This document shows, one piece after another, positions 35,250 to 44,654 of a stretch of DNA of 64,000 bases. This DNA is from Phyto melanocephala (taxonomy: Eukaryota; Arthropoda; Insecta; Diptera; Rhinophoridae): contig OW799236.1 of NCBI GenBank assembly GCA_941918925.1, positions 63,110,485-63,174,484 of the forward strand. The letters are read 5' to 3'. The stretch's first letter is position 1, and every line of letters begins with the position of its first letter. Made by a program: the position numbers and the translations under genes. The notes under the pieces were generated by a model. The model had not been told where the DNA came from. It saw only the letters and a list, made by a program, of their open reading frames with translations, and made no database searches.

Positions 35250-35975
35250 TTACTTTAACACAAAATTTCTCATGTCACTTCCCAGTTGTGGAGTAAGAGC
35301 TACACCCTCATTGCATTTGTCTATTAGAACTGCAAGTTTAATTAGATTATGTTGAACCAAGTCTTCCAGGTCATCGTATTTATCTTGATGTAGTCCCACT
35401 TTTAAAGGTTCTTCCGTCTGTTGCCATATGTTGTCATATAAATCTTGAACTTGAGTCCATAAACCTTTTACGATATCTGATTTGAGTTGATAAAATTGTT
35501 TTGGCTGATCTGCTTCTATTGATTCCAAGCCGTGAAGCAGACGAGTAAGGGATATCATACGAGCCATTATCTTTCTAGCTAGTTCGTGAATTGGTTCCTC
35601 TTTTGCGGCATCCTGGTTAATTGGCAATTCTTCTGGTATTTTTTCACTTACTGTTGGCACTGGTTTGTTGGTTAAAGGCGTCAGTTTCTCTATTTGTAAC
35701 TTAATGTATTCCATTTTAGAGCTGTATTTTTCACCAGTTACTTTGTATAGCTCCGTTGTAATATAAGGATCGTGTTCTGATAAGGTGGAATCACTACGAA
35801 TTCTATTCTCAGTTTTGTTAAATTCCTGCCATAGGTGACTGAGTTCATTCCGTTTGCTTTGATAAAATTCCTCAGTTCTTCTGTCAAGTGGAGCCTTTTT
35901 AATAATTGAAATGATTTTTTCAATATTACTGGCCCTTACTTCCTGCTGTGCTATAAGGTCTTCAATGTTTGCCAT
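35250..35975 (-). pseudogene. gag: BEL/Pao gag N-terminal part
   Basis: About 241 residues start with ATG and MANIEDLIAQQEV. The protein is mostly charged and helical in pattern, without a zinc finger in what remains. It lies directly after the 5' LTR and leader, where gag is expected. In a complete element this protein forms the particle. The frame ends at 35250, where a large internal deletion has removed the rest of gag, the protease and most of RT. Confidence 0.7.
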
Positions 35976-36221
35976 TGTGAGCTGCGCTATTTGAAGTTTT
36001 TGTTGTTTACTTTTGATTTGTCAAAGCCTTTACCACTCGTGAGGAGTTTACATTTATATATTAGAAACACTGATGAGAAGAAACTTCACAAATTTAAAGT
36101 GTTGTGGTTTTAGTGAAGAGTTTTTTGGAAGGTTGTGTAATTCAAGGCGCGTTTTATTAACTTTAAGACTTCTTTACTGCTTACAAATTTATAAAAACGT
36201 CTGGAACTAGGGGTCACCAAA

Positions 36222-36734
36222 TGTTTATTTACGAAAGGATTTAGTGGGATCAATTCAAACACATAAATTTGAATTGGCACTAAATTGCACAATATTCCTT
36301 GCAAGTACTTGGGACTTGAAGGAAGACGTCAGATTAAAACAAATTGTTTTGCTTACTAAAAAGATGACTGATTGATTACTTTCTTTTATATAAAATTAAT
36401 TAATAATAAAATGCTTAGCTTAAGAATAATAACAAATGAATAATAAAATAATAAAATTGCTTATTTAACAGAAAACAAATGACCTAATTTTTAAGTGGTG
36501 TAAATGAACTTTATATATAAAAATAAAACTACTACACTTTTTATGAGCAATGGTTAATGAACTTTAAATGCTGTGTATGCAGTTGACAAAATAAAATTGA
36601 AACATAATATTGTGTAAGAAGTTGGTTAATGCAAATAAAATAAAACTAATAAGTACATATACGAATGTATGTTAGTAAACATTAAATAATAAATTAATAA
36701 ATAAATGAATGTGTGTGTGTGTATGTTCTTAACA
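36222..36734 (-). repeat. BEL 5' LTR (right copy)
   Basis: The 513-bp repeat matches the left LTR and is followed by the TGATG target duplication. On the minus strand the sequence just inside (36221 downwards) reads TTGGTGACCCCTAG, a plausible tRNA primer-binding site; I do not assign the tRNA. Confidence 0.9.
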
Positions 36735-37334
36735 TGATGAAACAGTTGCAAAAGCACTGGTTAAAAATTTAATTTTAAAATACGATCATTTCAAGATTCT
36801 TAAGTCAGACAAAGTTACTGAGTTTGTCAACGAATTAATGTCGGAAGTATGTAAATTACCAGAAATTAAACAGGTCTATAGTACACCTTACCATCATGAA
36901 ACTTTGGATTCAATAAAGAGGAACCATAGAGTTTTAAATTAATTTCTCTTAAACTTCTGTAAAACAACGAATGGGATCAGTGGATACCATATTTTTGCTT
37001 CACTGATAACAATACGCCATATATAGATACGAATTGCACACCGTTTGAGCTGATATTCGGAAGGTTGCCAAATATGCCAAATGATACAATACTAAATTCC
37101 ACACCAATTTACAATATAGATAATTACTCGAATGAGTTAAAAGCAAGATTGAAATTCTCTTTAAAGAAATCAAGAGAAATAATGGAATTGTTAACGAAGA
37201 AACGAGTTGAACAATCATCGCACATAAATCCTTTAAATTGGAAAGCGGGAGACCTGGTACTAGTAAGAAATTTTAATAGGAAAAAAAATCGACCACCTTA
37301 TCATGGTTTACATAAAATAAAAAAACTAAAGTAG
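36735..37334 (+). pseudogene. Gypsy integrase C-terminal part, after BEL insertion
   Basis: The frame resumes with DETVAKALVKNLILKYDHFK, KSDKVTEFVNEL (second catalytic Asp kept) and STPYHHETLDSIKRNHRVLN. In the last motif the glutamate expected before RNHR is lysine, so the third catalytic residue is lost. After a stop, the chromodomain-side linker follows from 37065 with PLNWKAGDLVLVRN and GLHKIKKL. Together with 30035-30609 this shows that the BEL element split one integrase gene. Confidence 0.85.
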
Positions 37335-37448
37335 TAAGCTCTATTTTAGATATAGGAAATATACGGATAGAATTTCATAATAATAACTTAAGAAAATATT
37401 AAAAGAAAAGAAAAAAACTTTTTTTTTGTAAAATTTTTCTTAAGGGTA

Positions 37449-37693
37449 GGGTGTATAAAAACACTCAATAAATTTAAGTTATCCACTAATAAACAAAAAT
37501 ATCACTCAACTGGAATTTGTAACAACAAATATATTGAAAGTTAATTTTAAGAAAACCGTTATGTTGATATAAAAACACAAATTTTTGTAAATAAAAATTA
37601 TTATTCACTTAGACTTAAAAATTGTCTTTTCTTTTGCTATTAGCATTCAATTGCTTTATCCAAGGCTTATAAATCTGCCAGGATATAATTATA
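37449..37693 (+). repeat. Possible 3' LTR of the gypsy element
   Basis: A purine-rich AAGGGTAGGG (near 37443) directly precedes TGTATAAAAACACTC, as a polypurine tract precedes a 3' LTR. The right border is not determined because no second LTR is in the window. Confidence 0.35.
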
Positions 37694-38562
37694 AGTGGAG
37701 CCAGTGGCGTTGATTAGCGCCGGCAAATATTTTTAGGAGTTTATTCTTTTACTCAGCTTTCGTTTTCAATCACTACACCAGATCATCGAGTCTTTCCGAG
37801 GGCCCAAGTACAAGACAGGGAGTCGATTGGGGAGCCAGTTTCATCCTTTACTGTCAGTTCTGTCACTAACTGACTTTTCTGTATCAGAATATCCCTGTGA
37901 ATACCCAACAGGTCTGAGTCTTACACCAAACCTACTGAGAAGTCAGTGATATCCTTCACACTAACGCCTTCTCTTATATTCTTTTGTTTTTGTTCATTTG
38001 TTCCTTCCAGTTTTTACTCAAGAGTATTCCATAAATAAGACGACCATCTCGCACAGTGATGGACTGCGAGGACTAGGCTGAAATTACAACTGACTCTTGC
38101 CATCGACATCAGAGAAAAGCTCTGTTCACAACTACTTTTTTTTACCACTAACTACCCGTACAGGTCCTTGTTACTACTCTCAACCACCTTGACCTTAAAA
38201 GTGGGTGATAGAAACGGAATTACTAAGGATGGGATCGGATAACCTTTCGTTGTGCCGTTAATATATCTTGAGAGAATGAATGAGCTGATAGGTACCATGG
38301 CTGATACTTAAGTCACCACATTGCGGCAAGATTGTCATCCAGGTGGTGAAATAGGTATAATCCCACATCTAAGCTTAACCTATATTTCATGTTATACTCC
38401 ATTTTTCCTTATTATTTCCAAAGCCATCCTTGATTTTGAATTTCTACGTAGTTAACTGTATTCTAATAGTCCAGCCCTTTAATTTGATACCCATATTGAT
38501 GGGGTTAAAAAAATTTGATCCGCCATTTGAATGACATTTTATTAAGAACTTAATTTTATCGA
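37694..38562. other. Unidentified, less AT-rich non-coding stretch
   Basis: About 850 bp are visibly richer in G and C than the surroundings, have no long frame, and include GGGATCGGATAACC and CACATTGCGGCAAGATTG. The composition is like the untranslated region of a LINE, which would fit the LINE debris further on, but I cannot prove it. Confidence 0.3.
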
Positions 38563-38912
38563 TTGTGCTTCACATTAAATAAAAAACTTTTGAATTTTCT
38601 TATGAATAAGTGTGTTTTTTTAAGAAATTATATCACTCTTATTGGAAAACTTTTTACATATCAAGAACTTGTTCCAACAGTACAAATTTTTCCATCAGTT
38701 TCACAATTGCTGGAAGAAGAAAACTTTATATTTAATTTTATAAATTTGCTTAAAACTATTACACCTTCTGAAGGGGACTCAAAAGAAAAATTTTGACGGA
38801 ACCCCTGCATTAGAAGCTATGGGAAAACCAACGAAAAGTTTGTTTAAAAAAAAGGTAAATAATAATTTTTGCAAATACTTGTCAAATATAATTATTTATT
38901 TTAGGTTATGGC
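38563..38912 (+). other. Short open frame with splice-like signals, unrecognised
   Basis: A frame of 77 codons (38563-38796) contains YQELVPTVQIFPSVSQLLEE and has no family I recognise. Downstream AAAAGGTAAATAATAA (near 38853) and TTTATTTTAGGTTATGG (near 38900) look like a donor and acceptor 50 bp apart. It may be a gene remnant, or chance in AT-rich DNA. Confidence 0.2.
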
Positions 38913-38989
38913 ATTGTTTGATAGCTTAATGTTTGTCTATTTGAATATTCTACAGACAAACATACACACCTTTGCTAGCGCTAGTATTA

Positions 38990-40560
38990 TGGGCAGGGTA
39001 GGATGGAGCATTCGAAAGAGGATGAGTGCGAATAAGCGAGCGGTATATTGGTGGAACGGGGAATTTTTTTTTACTGCGGTCGGAATGTATCCTGGCCAGA
39101 CGACGGTATACAAGAAGTCGAGGTAGGCCAGGGGATGACGAACACCGTAACCAATACAGGCGCATTTGCAAATCCTTGAAAATGGCAATCAGCAGGAGTA
39201 TAAGGGCATGTTGTATACAGATGTGTGAAGAGGTGGAAAACGACCCCTGTGGTCTGGCTTATATGCAGGTAACAATAAAGCTGAAGTGTCTAAGTGCACC
39301 ACCACCTAGGGATGCTAAGAACTTAGGCGCATAGTAGATCACCTATTTCCTTACCAAAATGTGACATCCTGGCAAACTGATACTGTTCACATGGTATTTG
39401 GTGGATGGCATACACAAATGCGGTAGTGAGGGAGACTTTCAAGAATTGCTCTGATCATGTCATTCATTTGATGAATTCGTTTTTACGCCATGATATATTT
39501 CCGAGTATGTGGAAAAGACAAAAACTTGTTTTGTTATTGACCACTCTGTATGATTGATACGTTTGGGAAACTGTTGGAAAGCTTAGTTTGTAGGAGGCTA
39601 GAGGAATATGTTGAGTACTTTGATAATTAATAATCAATTCGTTTTCAAAAAGGCAAGATCGACTGTGAATGCTTTAAACGTAGTGGTTCATACGGCCTCT
39701 GCGGCGATTGAGGGCAAACAATAAAGGGATGAAACAAAGGAATGTTGCGTAGTGGTAACGCTCGACTAAAGGAATGCATTTAACTCGGCGAACTAAGAGG
39801 TTATAGTTAATTCTCTCATGCGTTTAGCCATCCCTGTTTTCCCTGTACTTGTTGGCTATAGTGAAGGATTACTTTAGTTAGTGGAGATTGCAGCTATTAC
39901 TTACGCAAGCATAGAAATTGTAGGAAGTCTTCGAAAACTGTTCTGTTTCGTATAATGCCAAATACGAGAGGCCCAAAATATTTACGTTGGAAACTTCTGA
40001 CTGGAGTAGTTAAGAGTGTGATTATGTATGCATCCCCCATCTGGTTTCGGGCTCTTGGGTTAAAGTTTTACATGGGAATTATAAGCGCAGTGTATAAACT
40101 GGCTGCTTTGTGAGTTATTTGTGCTCTCCAAACTGTATCAGAGGATGCAGTATTGGTGATTGCAGGAATGATGCTAATTGATTTTTAAGACCAGAGGCTT
40201 CTCAGATATTACAGCGATTGCTGAGTGGCAGCGGCGATGGCCCTTGTCAGAGAAAGGAAGACGGACGTATTCTCGTATTCCTGACTTAATCCTATGGCTC
40301 AAGCGGGCACATGGGGATCTAGATTTCTATGTTACGCAATTGCTTAGTGAACAACTTTTCTTTTCGTGCGCACGTTTTAATAGGGAAAGAATATATTTTG
40401 AAGGGATGATAGGCCGTAGTGTTTATCACGATAATATAGTGGAGATTATGTTGTCCTCTGCACGCAGTTGGGAGTATGTATGTGTATATGCAAGACTGAT
40501 TCTCACTGAACTTCGTAGGGTCGAGAGAATCTGTAATGGAATATCATAGTTTGGGTATTG
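38990..40560 (+). pseudogene. Decayed R1/jockey-type LINE, ORF2 remnant
   Basis: Fragments match the intact LINE at 46103-49081 in the same order. They are YWWN and RRRYTRSRG (about 39050-39120), a linker ending ALAYMQV-like with KLKCLSAPPP (to 39334), MWKRQKLVLL (near 39500), then the C-terminal part with FKTRGF, IAEWQRRWPLSEKGRRTYSR and LDFYVTQLLSEQ (40178-40370). Stops and frameshifts are numerous. The 5' half is missing. It is an older, 5'-truncated relative of the full-length copy. Confidence 0.8.
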
Positions 40561-40964
40561 TACCTCCTTTTACCTTTTATTAAATTTTAATTACCGCTTT
40601 TGTATGTAAACAAATAATGTTTGAGTGTTCTCAAAGCTTTTAGGTGTCATAAACCTTTTGCTTTCCACTTTTTTGTCAAAGTTAGAAACTTCACGTAAGC
40701 GAAGAAGATTTATCTTACATGGCCTTTATGTTTACCATGCATTTATATTAAAACTTACTTCTCTTTTCTACTTAATCGACTTTTGTTATTTTTTAATGAT
40801 AAATTTCATCATTTCTGCTAAGTATTTTGGACAGATCTGCAAAGACAAACCAAACAAAAATTTAACCCATACTTTGAATATTTTTATAAAAATAAAAAAA
40901 ATATTGTATGCGAATAATAATAATAATAGTATGCAGAGACAATAAAAGTATAAGCAAATGTTTA

Positions 40965-41099
40965 GACAGTTGTTTTGTTTTCAATAGAAATTGCATCTAA
41001 ATGATTTCAAATATTACATATATAAATTGATCCAATCGCAACAGCATTTATTAGCAAGTAGAAAGTCGTTTACAGCACTACGAAGGTTTTTACTTCAAA
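40965..41099 (+). promoter_or_regulatory. Promoter of protease homologue 1
   Basis: TATAAA at 41021-41026 is followed by AATCGCAACAG, 79 bp before the start codon. The same arrangement (TATAAATTG and AATCGCAACAG) is found at 54751-54775 upstream of the second gene, which supports its use. The transcription start is probably near 41050. Confidence 0.6.
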
Positions 41100-41864
41100 A
41101 TGCTTAAACTTGGATATATATTCCAAGTGTTTTTAGTTTGTAATTTAGTTATTTTAAAGGTTTCTTTAGGATTTTCTCAAATCCAGTCACGCATTGTGGG
41201 GGGGACACCCAGTAACCTTACCAAGGTACCATTTATAGTACAAGTGCTGTATAAAAATAAATTAGTCTGTGGCGGGACTTTAGTGTTAAAAAATTGCGTT
41301 GTGACATCAGCGTATTGTGTAAAGCTCAGGAAAGTTGAAAATATAACAATAGTAGCCGGAGCTTCTAATCGCAATGGGAAAGGTGCAAGATCTAAAGTTG
41401 ACAAAATCTATTTACCCAAAGAGTACATCTATTTAAGTTATCATAAGGATGTGGCGGTATTGAAATTACATTCTCCAATTGTTGGTCCAGGTATATTACC
41501 AATTAACTTGTGTACTAAAAGCTGGTCTTCGGGCAATGATGTGCAAATATATGGCTGGGGTTTAATGCATAAAAAAGATATTTATTATCCTACGCAGATG
41601 AGAATGGCAACAGTGAAAGCAATGGACAATTCTGAATGTAGAAAGTATCATATCCACTTGACTAGAAAATCGTTTTGTGCCTTTCGACCGGGAGGAACAG
41701 ATGCCTGCGTGGGTGATGAAGGAGGTCCCGCTATTATTAATGGAAAATTTTGTGGCATAATGTCGTATGGTATTTCCTGTGGTCATTATAATAATCCAAG
41801 TATCTATACTAATGTACTGGAGGTGCGTCGATTTCTACGAAATATCATAAAGAAGCTTAAATGA
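41100..41864 (+). CDS. Secreted serine protease homologue 1 (catalytically dead, trypsin fold)
   Basis: The 254-residue, intronless protein has a signal peptide (about residues 1-24), an activation site SR/IVGG (R31/I32), and six or more cysteines in S1-family positions. The usual TAAHC motif reads TSAYC, so His57 is Tyr72; the aspartate is kept in KDVAVLKL (D117); the usual GDSGGP reads GDEGGP, so Ser195 is Glu207. D201 in the trypsin specificity position is kept. It therefore cannot work as a serine protease by the normal mechanism and is presumably a secreted binding or regulatory protein. ATG at 41100 is chosen because it opens the signal peptide. AATAAA follows at 41896-41901. The paralogue is at 55351. 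Confidence 0.9.
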   Translation: MLKLGYIFQVFLVCNLVILKVSLGFSQIQSRIVGGTPSNLTKVPFIVQVLYKNKLVCGGTLVLKNCVVTSAYCVKLRKVENITIVAGASNRNGKGARSKVDKIYLPKEYIYLSYHKDVAVLKLHSPIVGPGILPINLCTKSWSSGNDVQIYGWGLMHKKDIYYPTQMRMATVKAMDNSECRKYHIHLTRKSFCAFRPGGTDACVGDEGGPAIINGKFCGIMSYGISCGHYNNPSIYTNVLEVRRFLRNIIKKLK

Positions 41865-41895
41865 GTTTTGTATAAATTAAAAATTATCTTAATAC

Positions 41896-41901
41896 AATAA
41901 A
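41896..41901 (+). promoter_or_regulatory. Polyadenylation signal of protease homologue 1
   Basis: AATAAA lies 31 bp after the end of the coding region. Confidence 0.6.
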
Positions 41902-42802
41902 GTTATTAAAAAAGTACTATATGTATTTCTATTTCAATTATTCAATATAATTTCGACAGACCGAGAAATGGTCTCTTTGGGTGAGGTGCTCACATCATTA
42001 TAGTAATATGAATCGTCACATAACTAAAATATAGAAAAGTAAAGTAAGTCAGAAGCGATTTGTCCATCATCTGTGCAAACCATAGACAATGTTATACTCA
42101 TGGAAACTTTTATAGGTTGCGTGAGACATGCACGCAGTATTAACGAGACATAAAGAAGGACTAGTCATAGGCCCTAGACTAAGGCTATAACGGGTATGAA
42201 AGGAATTAGTTTGGCTATATTTCATATGGTAGAAAGTAAAAACAAACAATTTGTTGTTTCTACGGTTTTTCTACAAAACCAAAAATCCTGTTGAGTTTTC
42301 CTGATTGGTTATTATACATATGTGAAAATTACAAGAAAACTGATTTGGGAAACAGAAAATGTGAAATAATTTACCTCAAATTTTCGCAAACAGCACAGTA
42401 CTTGATCCGGTTTTCGTTAGTAACGGTAAGAAATATTACTTAATAAATAGTTAGCTGCCACGGCATAAAAATAAAATTAGAATGAAAAAATTTGTTCAAA
42501 CGTACAGATTTCGAGATTAAAATAGCTTAGATTCCATTAATTTGCACAGTCATCTTAATAACGTTGATTGGAATAAAATTTTTTTATTAGTTAACTATTG
42601 ATGAAACGCTTATTTTGCTTAATAACTCAATACTGAATAAAACTAACGTTAGATCGTGGTTTAAGAATGAAATTAAATTGTTATTTAACAACGAGACCAC
42701 CTATACCAAATTTGGACACGGTACAGAACACCAGAACTACAACGTACATATATATCAATTGTCGCTTTGAACATAAAATGTGTTTAATAATATTTATATA
42801 TT
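41902..42802. other. Intergenic, nothing recognised
   Basis: This is AT-rich DNA without a long frame, repeat or element end that I could identify. Confidence 0.6.
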
Positions 42803-43547
42803 ACTAGCCAAACCCGGCGCGCATTGCTACGCCCCTTAATCATTCGAAATGCATTCTGAATTTTAATTGAATATCAAGTGTAAAAACCTAAAAATTATAA
42901 TTTTTTTGTGGGCGTGGCATTGCCCACTTTTCTAGTCACAAAATTGTAAAGTCATGACAGCTCGATATGTGTGCAAAGTTTCAGGAAAATCGGACCAGTG
43001 CAAGTACCTCAAAATTATAATTGTTTTTATGGGCGTGGCTCTGCCCACTTTTCTAATCACGAAATTATTAAGTCATGACAGCTCGATATGTGTGCAAAGT
43101 TTCAGGAAAATCGGTCTGGTGCAAGTACCTCAAAATTATAACCTTTTTTTATGGGCGTGGCCCTGCCCACTTTTTTAATCACGAAAATATGTGGCTATAA
43201 CAGCTTAGTATGTGTGCAAAGTTTTAGAAAAATCGGTCCAGTGCAAGTACCTCAAAATTAAAACTTTTTTAGGGGCGTGGCCCCGCCCACTTTTCTTATC
43301 ACGAAATTATTTAGTCATGACAGCTCGATATGTGTGCAAAGTTTCAGAAAAATCGGTCAAGTGCAAGTAGCTAAAACTGATAACTAATTTTTATGGGCGT
43401 GGCCCCGCCCACTTTTTTCCGCCCATAAACACTCCCTGGTATGATTACAACAACTTGCCAAAGTTTGAGTCCGATCGGTGTTACAGTTTCGGAGTCTATA
43501 GCTAACACACACACACACACAGAGTTTCACTTTTATATATATAGATA
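42803..43547 (+). repeat. CTAGCC-type interspersed repeat with internal tandem units, copy 1
   Basis: It starts ACTAGCCAAACCCGGCGCGC and ends GAGTTTCACTTTTATATATA plus TAGATA. Inside are five tandem units of about 120 bp, each with TGGGCGTGGCNCTGCCCAC, then a lone CACGAAATTAT and GTGCAAAGTTTCAG. The unit start is a short palindrome (GTGGGC.../GCCCAC). A run of (AC)n precedes the end. The family is common in insects in this form, but I cannot place it in a class. Confidence 0.7.
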
Positions 43548-44364
43548 ACTAGCCAATCCCGGCGCGCGGTGCTACGCCCCTTCATGAATATCAAGTGCAA
43601 GGCTAAAAACTATAACTTTTCTTTATGAGCGTGGCACTGCCCACTTTTCTAATTTCGAAACTGTATAGTCATGACAGCTCAATAAGTGTGCAAAGTTTCA
43701 GAAAAATCGGTCCAGTGTAAGTACCTCAAAATGATACCTTTTTTTATGGGCGTGGCACTGCCCACTTTTCTAAATACGAAACTGTATAGTCATGACAACT
43801 CAATATGTGTGCAAAGTTTCAGAAAAATCAGGCCAGTGCAAGTACCTCAAGTGGGCACTGCCCACTTTTCTAATGACGACAGTGTAAAGTCATGACAGCT
43901 CAGTATGTTTGCAAAGTTTCAGAAAATTCGGTCCAGTGCAAGTAGCTAAAACTGATAACTAATTTTTTATGGGCATGGCCCCGCCCACTTTTTCAATCAC
44001 GAAATTATAAAGCGATGAGAACTCAATGAGTGTGCAAAGTTTCAGAAAAATTGGTCTCGTGCAAGTACCTCAAAATTAAAACTTTTTTAGGGGCGTGGCC
44101 CCGCCCACTTTTCTTATAACAAAATTATTTAGTCATGACAGCTCGATATGTGTGCAAAGTTTCAGAAAAATCGGTCAAGTGCAAGTAGCTTAAACTGATA
44201 ATTAATTTTTATGGGCGTGGCCCCGCCCACTTTTTTCCACCCATAAACACTCCCTGGTATGTGTACAACAACTTGCCAAAGTTTGAGTCCGATAGGTTTT
44301 ACAGTTTCGGAGTCTATAGCTAACACACACACACACACACACACAGAGTTTCACTTTTATATAT
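43548..44364 (+). repeat. CTAGCC-type repeat, copy 2, interrupted by the LINE
   Basis: A second copy follows copy 1 directly, with the same start (ACTAGCCAATCCCGGCGCGC) and six internal units, one of them partly deleted near 43850. Its end was split by the LINE: the last bases TAGATA are found after the LINE at 49273-49279. Confidence 0.7.
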
Positions 44365-44654
44365 CCCGTGTGGGGTTTGCTAGATCCTCCATCGGGACCC
44401 TCCCATTCGGCGAATTGGGAGCGCTCGTCATGCCCTTTTCAGGGCGTGAAGGGTACCAGGGAAATAAAATACCTGGGGGTGATCAAAATCTAGCACTATG
44501 ACTGGATGGTAGGTTATTCAAATCCAGGAGCGTCTGACCCACATTGGGCGGCTTCCTGGTCAGCGTCTGTCTCCATGTTAGGAGCGGCTGTTCTTTTTGT
44601 CCTGGCGGAAGGCGAAAAACGCTAGGGGTAGGATCCCCGAATAATAAAACAAAG

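Larger units (their letters stand above)
30610..36734 (-). mobile_element. BEL/Pao retrotransposon (roo-like, with env-like section), nested in gypsy integrase
   Basis: Two LTRs (30610-31130 and 36222-36734), each starting TG and ending CA, flank a minus-strand gag, a deleted pol, an integrase and an env-like section. The target duplication TGATG is seen at 30605-30609 and 36735-36739, the usual 5 bp for this superfamily. A primer-binding-site-like TGGTGACCCC lies directly inside the 5' LTR. At about 6.1 kb it lacks protease and most of RT and so could only move with help. Confidence 0.9.
25744..37448 (+). mobile_element. Decayed gypsy-family LTR retrotransposon with three nested insertions
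   Basis: Fragments in gag, protease, RT, RNase H and integrase order are collinear on the + strand. They are separated by a HINE (26343-26692), a Penelope-like element (27548-28800) and a BEL element (30610-36734). Low-complexity N/R-rich gag without a visible CCHC finger and the pol sequences are closest in style to 17.6/297-type gypsy elements. The 5' LTR is missing in this window; the left part is cut by the inverted-repeat element. Each protein part is listed separately. Confidence 0.8.

Noticed and set aside
40625..40945. 106-codon frame upstream of protease homologue 1
   Set aside because: It has low complexity, no homology that I recognise, and overlaps the promoter region conserved between the paralogues only in its non-coding part.
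42900..44230. CRISPR-like regularly spaced repeats
   Set aside because: The whole 120-bp unit is repeated, not short repeats with unique spacers, and the DNA is from an insect. It is a tandem repeat in a transposable element.
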